This document shows, piece after piece, positions 24,879-34,179 of a DNA stretch of 61,686 nt. The notes beneath the pieces were generated by a model. The model was not told the origin of the DNA. It saw nothing but the letters and a program-made list of their open reading frames with translations, and ran no database searches. How positions within the stretch are numbered: the first letter of the stretch is position 1; every line of letters starts with the position of its first letter. The position numbers and the translations under genes are program-made. This DNA comes from Chlamydiota bacterium (GTDB lineage: Bacteria; Auribacterota; JACPWU01), in assembly GCA_016178055.1 (NCBI GenBank), contig JACOUC010000047.1, positions 1 through 61,686 on the forward strand, given 5' to 3'.

Positions 24879-25805
24879 CTAGACAATAGATAACATTCTC
24901 TCGATGGGAAGTCTAGCTTGATCCGCTAAGATCTTCGGAACCTTAACTTCATATTGAAGTTTTTCAAGCGAATCTGCAATTTTCTCTAGCGTGTTTCGTT
25001 TCATGTGTTCACAAATTGCATTTTTCGCAGCCGGATAAAAGATTTTTTCAGGATTATCTTTTTGTAGGCGATGGAGAATCCCTACTTCTGTTGCAATGAT
25101 AAATTCTTGAGCCTGAGATTCCTTGACATAATTAACCATTCCTTCCGTTGAAAGAATTCGGTCTGCAAGGTGCATTGAACCCGTCATACAGCCACATTCA
25201 GGATGCATTAAAAATTCAGCCTTAGGGTGTTCCTCCCTCAATTTCTGAATTTCTTCTGACCTGATCCTCACATGAATGGTGCAATAACCTGGCCAAAGAT
25301 GGATTAATCGACCCGTCTTGGCCTGAACATATCGACCCAGAAAATAATCTGGAATAAAAAGAATTTCCTTATCTTCTGGAATGGATTGAACAATCTTAAC
25401 GGCATTGGTGGAAGTACAGCAATAATCACTTAAGGCCTTCACCTCAGCCGAGGTATTAACATAAGCAACCACAACCCCCTCGGGATGCTCTTCTTTCCAT
25501 TTTCTAAGAGCCTGGGGATCCACCATATTCGCAAGCGAACACCCCGCCTCCAAATCTGGAACAAGCACCAATTTATTGGGACAAAGAACGCTGGCGGTCT
25601 CCGCCATAAAATGAACGCCGCTAAAGAGAATAATATCGGCAGAAGTTTTAGCTGCATATTGTGCCAATTTCAAAGAATCTGCGCATAAATCGGCAATATC
25701 TTGAATCTCGCCTACTTGATAGTTATGCGCTAAAATAATGGCATTACGCTCTTTCTTTAAGGAAAGAATCTCCCCTTCAATTGTTGCATAAAGAGCTTTT
25801 GCCAT
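24879..25805 (-). CDS. nadA: Quinolinate synthase A
   Basis: 308 residues from the ATG at 25805, chosen because AAGGAGGTGG stands just before it. NadA makes quinolinate from iminoaspartate and dihydroxyacetone phosphate for NAD synthesis, using a 4Fe-4S cluster. Seen: AIILAHNYQ, ILFSGVHFMAETA and cysteines at DYCCTSTNA and HPECGCMTGS. No nadB or nadC is in the window. Confidence 0.95.
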   Translation of the reverse strand: MAKALYATIEGEILSLKKERNAIILAHNYQVGEIQDIADLCADSLKLAQYAAKTSADIILFSGVHFMAETASVLCPNKLVLVPDLEAGCSLANMVDPQALRKWKEEHPEGVVVAYVNTSAEVKALSDYCCTSTNAVKIVQSIPEDKEILFIPDYFLGRYVQAKTGRLIHLWPGYCTIHVRIRSEEIQKLREEHPKAEFLMHPECGCMTGSMHLADRILSTEGMVNYVKESQAQEFIIATEVGILHRLQKDNPEKIFYPAAKNAICEHMKRNTLEKIADSLEKLQYEVKVPKILADQARLPIERMLSIV

Positions 25806-25919
25806 ACAAACCACCTCCTTAAATTCCGGCGAGTCAACACTCACCCCAACACCCGTTCACCCGCCTGCAAGCGTTATGATAGTGCATTCCTTTTTAAATT
25901 GCTATAAAATTGTATCCTA

Positions 25920-26849
25920 ATGAACCCGTCCCCTATTTTCTTAAACACGTCTTTGGGCGTTGATGATTCTCATAAAACCTTCAGTCTCGATGAGGCCTTT
26001 CAGTACTGCGAAAAAATGGCCCGTTCCCACTATGAAAATTTTACCGTCGGGTCCTATCTCATTCCCAAAAAAATGCGCCCTCATCTCTATGCCATTTATG
26101 CCTTTTGCCGATGGTCTGATGATTTAGGGGATGAGATCTCAGATTCCCAAAAATCCTTTGAACTTTTGGATCTGTGGTCTCAAGAACTAAGGACCTGCCT
26201 GGGAGGGAAGCCACAACATCCTGTGATGATCGCTCTTCAGGAAACCATGACTCAACATCACCTCCCCATTGAACCCTTTCAAGATTTGATCAAGGCATTC
26301 AAAATGGATCAAGTGGTCCATCGCTATAAAAATCTTGAGGAACTTCTTTATTACTGTCGTTATTCTGCCAATCCTGTTGGAAGAATTTTTCTCATGCTCT
26401 TTGGTTATCGAGATGAAGAGCGCTTCGCACTTTCAGACGCAACATGTACAGCTCTTCAACTTGCCAATTTTTGGCAGGATGTCGCCGTGGATCTTTCCAA
26501 AGGACGGATTTATATCCCACTGGAAGACATGTATCACTTTAGTTATTCTGAGAAAGAATGTCTCGAAAAAAAATTTAATCCTTCGTTTGTCGAACTCATG
26601 AAATTTGAGATTGAAAGGACTCGCAAACTTTTTTCTCAGGGATTGCCACTCGTTACAAAAATTAAAGGCCGCCTTCAACTCGATATCGAGCTTTTTAGTC
26701 GAGGAGGACTTGAAATTTTAAAAGGGATCGAAAAAAACAACTATAACGTTTTCCAAAATCGACCCGTCTTATCCAAACATCATAAAATCCGATTAGGGAT
26801 GAGTACCACTTTACACTTTTTGAAAAGAAATTTTTTCGTAACAATTTAG
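25920..26849 (+). CDS. hpnC: Squalene synthase HpnC
   Basis: 309 residues. One of the paired phytoene/squalene synthase homologs of hopanoid clusters: HpnC acts on hydroxysqualene in the three-step HpnD-HpnC-HpnE route. Aspartate-rich motifs: YAFCRWSDDLGDE near residue 60 and LANFWQDVAVDLSKGRIYIP near 180. It starts the plus-strand hpnC-hpnD-hpnE series, though a 179-bp structured repeat starts at its stop codon. Confidence 0.92.
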   Translation: MNPSPIFLNTSLGVDDSHKTFSLDEAFQYCEKMARSHYENFTVGSYLIPKKMRPHLYAIYAFCRWSDDLGDEISDSQKSFELLDLWSQELRTCLGGKPQHPVMIALQETMTQHHLPIEPFQDLIKAFKMDQVVHRYKNLEELLYYCRYSANPVGRIFLMLFGYRDEERFALSDATCTALQLANFWQDVAVDLSKGRIYIPLEDMYHFSYSEKECLEKKFNPSFVELMKFEIERTRKLFSQGLPLVTKIKGRLQLDIELFSRGGLEILKGIEKNNYNVFQNRPVLSKHHKIRLGMSTTLHFLKRNFFVTI

Positions 26850-27023
26850 CTGCCATACTCCCTCGAGGGAACTGAGGCGGTTTTTGATGGGGCGTTGAAG
26901 TCGTTCACGAGCATGGTACCTCGACGAATAGTCGAGGTGAGTGAACGACTTCGCCGAGCTCGTTGCGATCGCTGGTCGGAACGAGCGTCCCCGACAAAAA
27001 CTACCTCGGTTCCCGGGGCTAAA
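26845..27023. repeat. Family B cloverleaf repeat, copy 1
   Basis: 179 bp, starting tttagc and ending gctaaa. The outer stem encloses two arms: gaagtcgttcac/gtgaacgacttc, with cctcgac/gtcgagg inside, and gctcgt/acgagc. Copy 2 is at 41519-41697. The start overlaps the TAG stop of hpnC. Confidence 0.85.
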
Positions 27024-27047
27024 TTATTAAATTTGTTCTCTTAAAAT

Positions 27048-27884
27048 ATGAATATTGCAGAGTCTTATCGTTACTGTTCTTCTATGGCCCGATCTCAAGC
27101 AAAGAATTTTTACACTTCTTTTCTCTTTCTACCTCGTGAAAAAAGAAACGCCATCTCTTCTGTTTATGCCTTTATGAGGGCCTGTGATGACATTACAGAC
27201 AATGGTCAATCGAACGAATTTAGGAAAAAATCTCTTCATCAATGGAAAGAAAAAGTGAAAAAATTTCTTGAGGAAGGAGACTTAAACCATCCTATTTTTC
27301 CTAGCCTTCAGGATACAATCCATCAATTTAAAATTCCTCATTCTTATTTTTATGAAATTCTGGAAGGAGTTCAAATGGATCTTGAACCCATTCGATTCTC
27401 ACGATTTACAGAGCTTTATCCCTATTGTTACAAGGTGGCATCCGTCGTGGGACTCATTTGCCTCTATATTTTTAGATTTAAAGAAGCCTCTACCCTCGAG
27501 CACGGTGAAGCCTGTGGCATTGCCTTTCAGCTCACAAATATTTTACGAGATTTGAAAGAAGATGCCGAAATGGGTCGCATTTATCTTCCCCAAGAAGATA
27601 TGACAAAATTTAAATACAGTGAAAATGATTTAATCCATTTTAAGATCAATGAAAATTTTATAGCGTTGATGAAGTTTGAATCTGAGCGGGCTGAAAGTTT
27701 TTATCAAAAAGCGGCTGTCCTTCCAGAAAGAATTGATCCGGATAGCCAACGAGCGATCAAAGTGATGATTGGAATTTATCATGGCATCCTCAAAAAAATA
27801 CAGGCGAAGAACTATGATGTTCTTTCAGAAAGAATTCGCTTAAGTTTTTGGGAGAAGGTAAAAATTGTTATTTCAAATCTTTAA
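27048..27884 (+). CDS. hpnD: Presqualene diphosphate synthase HpnD
   Basis: 278 residues. Condenses two farnesyl diphosphates to presqualene diphosphate. Motifs: YAFMRACDDITDNG near residue 41 and QLTNILRDLKEDAEMGRIYLP near 163. Its stop is three bases before the hpnE start. Clearly related to hpnC, from which it is separated by the family B repeat. Confidence 0.92.
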   Translation: MNIAESYRYCSSMARSQAKNFYTSFLFLPREKRNAISSVYAFMRACDDITDNGQSNEFRKKSLHQWKEKVKKFLEEGDLNHPIFPSLQDTIHQFKIPHSYFYEILEGVQMDLEPIRFSRFTELYPYCYKVASVVGLICLYIFRFKEASTLEHGEACGIAFQLTNILRDLKEDAEMGRIYLPQEDMTKFKYSENDLIHFKINENFIALMKFESERAESFYQKAAVLPERIDPDSQRAIKVMIGIYHGILKKIQAKNYDVLSERIRLSFWEKVKIVISNL

Positions 27885-27887
27885 AAA

Positions 27888-29228
27888 ATGAATCCAACTC
27901 AAACAGTTACCGTGATTGGAGGAGGTCTTTCAGGACTATCTACAGCTACCCGTTTGGCTGAAAAAGGCCTCCGTGTAAGCGTTTTCGAAAAGAGAAATAC
28001 GCTGGGGGGAAGGGCGTCTTCAACCTGGGATCCCGAAACCCATGAGCTGATCGATAATTGCCAGCATGTTCTTTTGTCCTCCTCTACTCAGCTTATTGAT
28101 TTTTACAGGCGCCTACAAATAGAATCCAAAATTACTTTTCACGACGAATTTCTTTTTATTGAGCCCGGCGGACAAACATCCAAACTCACCCCATCAAAAT
28201 GGCCTTTTCCTTTTCATCTCCTTCCTTCTTTTTTTAACTTAAAATTTTTAGCACCCAAGGATAAATGGGCTATTTTAAAAGCCCTGATCCTGATGGCCTT
28301 CACTTCAAAACGTCAGCTTACTTACCTCCATTCGATTTCATTTTTAGACTGGTTGAAACAGCATCATCAAACGAATCTTGCCATCGAAAGGTTTTGGAGA
28401 GTGATTGTCGTCAGCGCTCTTAACGAAGATCTTAAACGCGTTTCAGCTTATTATGCCTTCAAAATTTTTAGAGAAACTTTCCTTAAAAATAAAACAGGAC
28501 ATCAAATGGGCATTCCAAATGTGCCTCTTTCTGAAATTTATTCAAAACCCGTCATTGAATATTTAGAAAGGTGTCATGGAAAGGTTTTTTTTCAGAAAAA
28601 AGCGGAAAAAATTAATATTGAAAACAATCGTGTTAAAGAAATCATCTTTAAAGATGGTTCCGTCGTTCAAAGTGATTTTTATGTTTTAGCCTTACCCTTT
28701 TATGAGCTGCTTGAGATTTTACCTCGACAAGTGATTGAACAAAATAACCTAGATCCACTTCGCAATTTAGAATCTTCTCCCATCACGGGAATCCATCTCT
28801 TTTTTGAGGAACCCATCACTGAGATTGAATCTGCCATGCTACTGGATCGAAAAATCCAATGGGTTTTTAATAAGACTAGAAATTTTAAGAAATGGGTAGG
28901 GAAGGGACAATATCTTCAACTCGTGATCAGTGCTTCTCGGGAATTTATTCCCCTGTCAAAAAAAGAAGTTCTGGAGCTAGTCATGAAAGAATTAGAAGAG
29001 TTTTTTCCAAAGGCGCGAAAAGTTAAATTAAAAAGAGCGATTGTCTTTAAAGAGCTTTATGCTACCTTTTCTCCGACCCCCCAATGTGATACCTTTCGAC
29101 CTGAGCAAAAAACAAAAATCGCAAATCTTTGGATGGTTGGAGACTGGACTAAAACAGACTGGCCTGCGACCATGGAAAGTGCGGTCCTCAGCGGAAACCT
29201 TGCAGCGGAAGATATGATGAATTTGTAG
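27888..29228 (+). CDS. hpnE: Squalene-associated FAD-dependent desaturase HpnE
   Basis: 446 residues. Phytoene-desaturase-like amine oxidase fold: VTVIGGGLSGLSTATRLAEKG (FAD site) at the start, FEKRNTLGGRASS near residue 37, and WMVGDWTKTDWPATMESAVLSG near the C-terminus. In the HpnCDE route it reduces hydroxysqualene to squalene. The TAG stop falls within the first bases of a hairpin (29223-29290). Confidence 0.93.
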   Translation: MNPTQTVTVIGGGLSGLSTATRLAEKGLRVSVFEKRNTLGGRASSTWDPETHELIDNCQHVLLSSSTQLIDFYRRLQIESKITFHDEFLFIEPGGQTSKLTPSKWPFPFHLLPSFFNLKFLAPKDKWAILKALILMAFTSKRQLTYLHSISFLDWLKQHHQTNLAIERFWRVIVVSALNEDLKRVSAYYAFKIFRETFLKNKTGHQMGIPNVPLSEIYSKPVIEYLERCHGKVFFQKKAEKINIENNRVKEIIFKDGSVVQSDFYVLALPFYELLEILPRQVIEQNNLDPLRNLESSPITGIHLFFEEPITEIESAMLLDRKIQWVFNKTRNFKKWVGKGQYLQLVISASREFIPLSKKEVLELVMKELEEFFPKARKVKLKRAIVFKELYATFSPTPQCDTFRPEQKTKIANLWMVGDWTKTDWPATMESAVLSGNLAAEDMMNL

Positions 29229-29290
29229 TCGCCCCATTTATGGGGCCGTGCCCCTTGCATAAATCTGCCCGATGAATCGGGCGACTACAA
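29223..29290. terminator. Hairpin at the hpnE end, possible terminator
   Basis: A 12-bp stem (29223-29234 with 29279-29290, ttgtagtcgccc) encloses two smaller hairpin-like parts. The hpnE stop codon is part of the stem. It is a REP-like palindrome; termination is inferred from position between convergent genes. Confidence 0.5.
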
Positions 29291-29345
29291 CGACATGGGT
29301 GAGAAAATCAAGTGCATATGTCTGTTTAAGATATTTGAATGTCGA

Positions 29346-30089
29346 TCATAAAGTCAGAACCAGCTCCTTCACAACACCCGCCAAGCGTCGCATCGCTCTT
29401 CGAGTCGTCAGAACCACTTGAATGAGATAGAAAACTTTCAAGGGGTGTCTCATAAGCTCTTGAAAAATAGCCCTCTTACAAATTGAACCCTCTGAATTAA
29501 ACCAATGACTGAAATCAATTTTAATATCGTGAGACACCGCATCAGAAATAACCCTTAGATTAAGAAAAGGGATGTTTTTTTTCTTGGCTGAGTCTACGAT
29601 CCATGCAGATTCCATATCGACAGCAAGCGCTCCAAAGCGCTCCCCCAGCATTTTCTTCTCGGAGGCCTGATCGATGATTTTGAGGGCCGTAACCTGAGGG
29701 CCTAAATGTATTTCGGATAAAAATGGATCGATTGAAGAACGAAGACCCTTCCAACATTCTTCAATCGGATACTCAGCCTCAGGTTCAAGCGATGAGGATG
29801 TCCCCCAAACAAGAATTTTACTGGAAAGAACGATGTGACCTAATTCAAGACGTGGATCCAGCCCTCCCGTATAGCCACAGGAGAAGATCAGATCAGGCAA
29901 AGGATATTGCACAAATTTTTCACAGGCTCGCTCGGTATTTTCTCTCCCCATTCCGGTCACGACCAATCGGATCGAATGAGAAGAAAGCTCACCCTCATAA
30001 ATCACAGGCTCTGAAGATGACCCCAAGGCCAGTGTTTTAATCAGAGGCTTCGCCTCTTCTTTTAAAGCGCAAAAAATTAAGATACGCAT
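29346..30089 (-). CDS. hpnG: Hopanoid-associated phosphorylase HpnG
   Basis: 247 residues, nucleoside-phosphorylase fold: RILIFCALKEEAKPL at the start, VVTGMGRENTERA near residue 60, VDMESAWI near 180. In hopanoid side-chain synthesis HpnG removes adenine from adenosylhopane. It faces hpnE and is on the same strand as shc. The adenosyl-transferring HpnH is not in the window, so the previous step must be encoded elsewhere. Confidence 0.88.
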   Translation of the reverse strand: MRILIFCALKEEAKPLIKTLALGSSSEPVIYEGELSSHSIRLVVTGMGRENTERACEKFVQYPLPDLIFSCGYTGGLDPRLELGHIVLSSKILVWGTSSSLEPEAEYPIEECWKGLRSSIDPFLSEIHLGPQVTALKIIDQASEKKMLGERFGALAVDMESAWIVDSAKKKNIPFLNLRVISDAVSHDIKIDFSHWFNSEGSICKRAIFQELMRHPLKVFYLIQVVLTTRRAMRRLAGVVKELVLTL

Positions 30090-30104
30090 AGGACACTCTA
30101 AAAA

Positions 30105-30180
30105 GAGCTAGAGGCTAGAGGCTAGAAAAAGCTCTGCTTCTTGATTTTCGTCTAGCTTCCAGCCTCTAGCTTCTAGCTGT
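30105..30180. repeat. Palindromic word repeat (gctagaggctaga / tctagcctctagc)
   Basis: Tandem copies of agaggctag pair with tctagcttccagcctctagcttctagc across a short loop. The same words recur at 4995-5030. It overlaps the shc 3' end slightly. Confidence 0.55.
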
Positions 30181-32121
30181 CTCCTTCAATCTCGCATAAT
30201 AGGCCAAAGCAAAAAGAGGAAAATAAATTTTATAATATTCATATTTAATATAAAACACCCTCGGAAAGCCTGTCCCTGTGAAAGGAATTTCATCCCATGA
30301 ACTATCCTTCTTCTGGGTTTTTAAAAGGTAGGTAATCCCCTGCTGAACATTTTGACTGGTTGTATCCCCAGATGCAAATAACCCCATCAAGGCCCATGCC
30401 GTTTGACTGGGGGTACTGGGCCCCTTTGCCTTCTGAGATGGATCATCATAAGACAAACAACTCTCTCCCCATCCCCCGTCTTGATTCTGGACGGAGCGTA
30501 GCCACTCGGCTGCCTTTTGATAAAGAGGATTTGTCATGTCTTCTCCAATACAATTCAAACCCTTCAAAACCTGCCACGTCCCATAGATATAATTAACCCC
30601 CCAGCGCCCATACCAGGAACCATCCGATTCCTGCTCTCCCTTTAAATATTTAATGGCTTTGGCACATTGCGTATTTTTTTTATCCCAACTGAAAGCACTG
30701 AACATTTCTAAAACCCGGCCCGTAATATCAGCAGAACTGGGATCCAACATCGCATTATGATCTGCAAAGGGAATTTTTGTAAAAATCATTCGGTCATTGT
30801 CCCGGTCAAAAGAACCCCAACCCCCATCTTGATTCTGCATAGACTTTACCCAGAGCAGTCCACGTCTCATGGCTGATTCAATTTCTACAATCAGATCCTG
30901 AGGCCAACTTGCCGCTTGATCATGTAATCTCTTCAAGGCTAAAAGAACGATAATCGTATCATCAACATCCGGATAAAATTCATTTTGAAATTCAAAATAC
31001 CATCCCCCAGGCATTATCTTCGGATTCTTCACTTTCCAATCCCCCGAATGTTTAACCTCTTTATCCAAAAGCCACTGAGCCGCTTTCTTTAAAGAAGGAT
31101 GCCCCGGATCCATTTTAGATTCTGTTAGGCTGACCAATGAAAGACCGGTATCCCAAACAGGAGAAAAACAAGGTTGAAGCCAAATCATATCTCCTTCAAC
31201 CACTTCAAGCTCTTCAAGCTGCTGAAGCGCCCGCTTGACTAAGTGATGGTGGCGGTCATATCCCAATACACTTAAAGCAAAAACAGAGTTCACCATGGCA
31301 GGATAAATGGCTGCAAGACCATCACTCATTTGAAGACGTTCCAACATCCAGGAAGCTGCTTTTTTAACAACTAACTTTCTAAAAGGTTTAACAGGGCTTT
31401 TCTCATACCCTTTAAGAATTTGGTCAATCAACAAAAAGAAATTTTTCCAGTTAAAAATATTCTCTTTTGAAAAATGAATTTTCTTGGGGCGTTTTGCTCC
31501 CTCAAAAAGCTCATCAATTCCTCGTCCTGGAAGAACAGGTCTCACAGGTCTTACTGCACTCATAATAGAAAGAGGAATCACAATCGCCCGAGACCAGGAG
31601 GAAATTTCATAAATATTAAAATAAAACCAATTCGGGAAAAGAACAATCTCAGGAGGAATCACTGGAACGGCAGACCAGTTATACTCTCCAATCAAAGCCA
31701 AATAAATTTTGGTGAAGCTATTACAGGCCTCGACCCCTCCCAATCTTGAAATAGCTTCACGAGCCTTTTTCATAAAAGGTTCATGGGCAGCATACCCAGC
31801 TAATTTGAACGCCGCATAGGCCTTGACCGTCGCACTGATGTCTCCAGGCCCATTAGGATAAATATTCCAGCTCCCATCCAGCAATTGATTTTTAAGAATA
31901 AAATTTGAGAGTTTTCTGATTTTTTCAGGATTCTGAATTTCCATGAAATGCATCATCAAAATATAATCAGAAGGAAGAGTCGTGTCCGCTTTGAGTTCTG
32001 CAACCCAATGCCCTTGAGGATGTTGAAGAGAGAGCAGATGATTCCTGGCAGAATCAATAGCTTGCTCAACTCTCTCTTCCAATGATTTTTCTGATTTTAA
32101 TTGTAGCGTTTCCAAAGACAC
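30166..32121 (-). CDS. shc: Squalene-hopene cyclase
   Basis: 651 residues, normal length. Cyclises squalene to hopene at the inner membrane. The catalytic aspartate motif is DVDD in FYPDVDDTIIVLL near residue 385. QW repeats are plain, such as QNQDGGWGSFDRDN, QESDGSWYGRWG and VQNQDGGWGES. It is the core enzyme of the hopanoid set and takes its substrate from HpnCDE encoded nearby. Confidence 0.96.
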   Translation of the reverse strand: MSLETLQLKSEKSLEERVEQAIDSARNHLLSLQHPQGHWVAELKADTTLPSDYILMMHFMEIQNPEKIRKLSNFILKNQLLDGSWNIYPNGPGDISATVKAYAAFKLAGYAAHEPFMKKAREAISRLGGVEACNSFTKIYLALIGEYNWSAVPVIPPEIVLFPNWFYFNIYEISSWSRAIVIPLSIMSAVRPVRPVLPGRGIDELFEGAKRPKKIHFSKENIFNWKNFFLLIDQILKGYEKSPVKPFRKLVVKKAASWMLERLQMSDGLAAIYPAMVNSVFALSVLGYDRHHHLVKRALQQLEELEVVEGDMIWLQPCFSPVWDTGLSLVSLTESKMDPGHPSLKKAAQWLLDKEVKHSGDWKVKNPKIMPGGWYFEFQNEFYPDVDDTIIVLLALKRLHDQAASWPQDLIVEIESAMRRGLLWVKSMQNQDGGWGSFDRDNDRMIFTKIPFADHNAMLDPSSADITGRVLEMFSAFSWDKKNTQCAKAIKYLKGEQESDGSWYGRWGVNYIYGTWQVLKGLNCIGEDMTNPLYQKAAEWLRSVQNQDGGWGESCLSYDDPSQKAKGPSTPSQTAWALMGLFASGDTTSQNVQQGITYLLKTQKKDSSWDEIPFTGTGFPRVFYIKYEYYKIYFPLFALAYYARLKETARS

Positions 32122-32221
32122 AAAAAAAAGCCCTCTGATTTTCTATTGATTGCTCTCACTTTACTCCAATGAGAGGAAGCAAAAGATATCATAAACGAGC
32201 GGACCCCTTCAAGTCGGGATT

Positions 32222-32340
32222 TGAAAGATAGACAATAGACCAGAGACTACAGACCAGAGACAATAGACTAAAGACCACAGACCAAAGACCCTACTATGTA
32301 CATGGAATACCTTATTAGTCTGTAGTCTGTAGTCTGTAGT
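32222..32340. repeat. Tandem word palindrome (agtctgtagtctgt)
   Basis: One side is a chain of agactacagacc/agacaatagac words; the other is three tandem copies of gtctgtagtct. They are mutually complementary. It lies between the hpnA stop and the shc start and may stop or slow transcription. Confidence 0.5.
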
Positions 32341-32341
32341 C

Positions 32342-33337
32342 TTAAGAGGAGGCATAACCATTGCTTCGAAACCAGTGAACCGCCTTCTCTAAAGCCTCTT
32401 TCACAGAGCCGGTTCGAAACCCTAATTCTCGCATCGCTTTTGATGAATCAAAAAACATCAATTTTTTCGACATTCTCACTCCATCCAAAGGAATGGAGGG
32501 AGGGCGGTGACTTACCCAATCAGCATAGGCCGTACTGAGCGCCGCCAAAGACCAAGCGGCCGCATAAGGGATTTTGAATCTAGGAGCAGAAATACCGCTG
32601 ATACTTGAAAGCATCTCAAAAATTTCTTTTAAGGTTAAATTTTCACAACCCAAAATATACCTTTCTCCAATTTTTCCCTTCTCGGCCGCCAGCAAATGGC
32701 CCCGAGCCACATCTTCAACATCAACCAGGTTAAGACCTGTTTCGACATAAGCCTTCATTCTTCCTTTTAAAAAATCGACAATCATTTGACCGGTAGGAGT
32801 GGGTTTGATGTCTCGAGTTCCAACTGGAGTGCTTGGATTCACAATCACAATCGGGGCACCCTCGTCGGCTAATTTCTTTACTTTCTCTTCCGCCAAAAAT
32901 TTTGAGCGCTTGTAGTGAGAAATCATATCTTTCAACGTTACAGGAGTTTCTTCATGGGCAGGAGTTCCATCTTTTAATATTCCTAAAGTTCCAACTGTGC
33001 TTGTATAAACAATTTTTTGAACCCCCGCATCCAAGGCTGCCTTAATCAAATGAAGGGTACCGTCTACATTAGAGGCATAAATTTCTTTTGCATGGGGGAC
33101 CCACAGAGTATATTCAGCCGCCACATGATATAAGGTATTGCAACCTTGAAGGGATTTGGTATAAGTCAAAGGATCTCTCAAATCTCCTTTGACTGATTCC
33201 ACAGAGAATCCCTTTAAATTTCTCAAATCACTTTTCGGACGAACCAAGGCACGGACCTTTTCCCCTTTCTCGAGAAGTTTTTCAACCACATGACTTCCGA
33301 CAAACCCCGTTCCTCCAGTCACAAAATTGATCGCCAT
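32342..33337 (-). CDS. hpnA: Hopanoid-associated sugar epimerase HpnA
   Basis: 331 residues from the ATG at 33337 (GAGGGG seven bases before). Extended short-chain dehydrogenase fold: FVTGGTGFVGSHVVEKLLEKG (NAD site), KIVYTSTVGTLG and the catalytic YKRSK near residue 148. HpnA is the usual hopanoid-cluster member, thought to modify the side-chain sugar. It lies 14 bp after the PIN-domain gene on the same strand, so may be expressed from there. Confidence 0.88.
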   Translation of the reverse strand: MAINFVTGGTGFVGSHVVEKLLEKGEKVRALVRPKSDLRNLKGFSVESVKGDLRDPLTYTKSLQGCNTLYHVAAEYTLWVPHAKEIYASNVDGTLHLIKAALDAGVQKIVYTSTVGTLGILKDGTPAHEETPVTLKDMISHYKRSKFLAEEKVKKLADEGAPIVIVNPSTPVGTRDIKPTPTGQMIVDFLKGRMKAYVETGLNLVDVEDVARGHLLAAEKGKIGERYILGCENLTLKEIFEMLSSISGISAPRFKIPYAAAWSLAALSTAYADWVSHRPPSIPLDGVRMSKKLMFFDSSKAMRELGFRTGSVKEALEKAVHWFRSNGYASS

Positions 33338-33351
33338 GTTCGAGCCCCTCA

Positions 33352-33789
33352 TTAGTCATTCGAAAACTTGCTAAAATGAGCTAGTCCAAGTTCACCAAGA
33401 AACTGCGTAGCGTTTACAAGCTTAATATTTTCATATTGTTTAAACTCAAATGCCTTTTTATCTCCTGTCACAATAAAATCAGCTTCTGCTGCAACAGCAC
33501 ATTCTAAAAATTTCTTATCGGTTAAATCCTTAATTCCATCGTCTTTCAACCTCTGAGGCTTAATAAGCTTGGCATGTTTTTTTATTGAACTGATTATTGC
33601 TTGAATGTCGCTGGAAGAAAATTTCAACTTGGGTTTTCTAAGAACTGTTTCGTATTCGTCGAGGATCGCTTCCGTAACATAGAGTTCAACATTTCCCCTT
33701 AAAACGCTCTTAAAAGCCATTCTAGGAAAGCCGAGTCTGGTGAGATGTGCTGACACAATCACATTGGTATCAATAACAATACGGTACAA
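33352..33789 (-). CDS. PIN-domain ribonuclease toxin
   Basis: 145 residues. YRIVIDTNVIVSAHLTRLG at the start is the first PIN acidic motif; ECAVAAEADFIVTGDKKAF near residue 100 holds the others. It belongs to the putative toxin PIN family (COG1569-type). The gene upstream encodes a small HTH protein, the usual antitoxin or regulator. The pair sits between hpnA and rsmA. Confidence 0.88.
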   Translation of the reverse strand: MYRIVIDTNVIVSAHLTRLGFPRMAFKSVLRGNVELYVTEAILDEYETVLRKPKLKFSSSDIQAIISSIKKHAKLIKPQRLKDDGIKDLTDKKFLECAVAAEADFIVTGDKKAFEFKQYENIKLVNATQFLGELGLAHFSKFSND

Positions 33790-33802
33790 GAAGTTTTTCC
33801 CC

Positions 33803-34120
33803 CTACTTCTTTTTTTCGCCTCTGCGTACTTCCTTCACAATTTTATTGATCTCATCTTCCGAAATGTCTTCAAGCCCATACTTTTTAGCATGCCTATCAA
33901 ATTTATTAAAATATAAAGCTTCTTCGGGTAAATCCATAGAAAGACTTAACCATTGATTGATAACGGGTCGATAAAATCGGTATTGTCGTCCAACTTTTCG
34001 AGCAGGGATTTCACCTCTTGAAGCCAATCGGTAAATAGTAATGGAACTGACCTCAAGATATTTGGCAACCTCTTCAACATCCATAATGGGATCTTGATCG
34101 TTCGCTTTTACAGCCTTCAT
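33803..34120 (-). CDS. Helix-turn-helix (excisionase-type) protein, likely antitoxin
   Basis: 105 residues from the ATG at 34120, preceded by AAAGGAGG. MDVEEVAKYLEVSSITIYRLASRGEIPARKVGRQYRF is an HTH_17 DNA-binding domain. The C-terminal part (DISEDEINKIVKEVRRG) is charged and may bind the toxin. It is paired with the PIN gene 13 bp downstream. Confidence 0.83.
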   Translation of the reverse strand: MKAVKANDQDPIMDVEEVAKYLEVSSITIYRLASRGEIPARKVGRQYRFYRPVINQWLSLSMDLPEEALYFNKFDRHAKKYGLEDISEDEINKIVKEVRRGEKKK

Positions 34121-34179
34121 CCGGTCCTCCTTTCCATCCATCCTCTTTAATTAGAGCCTAGCATACTTGAATTATCTTA

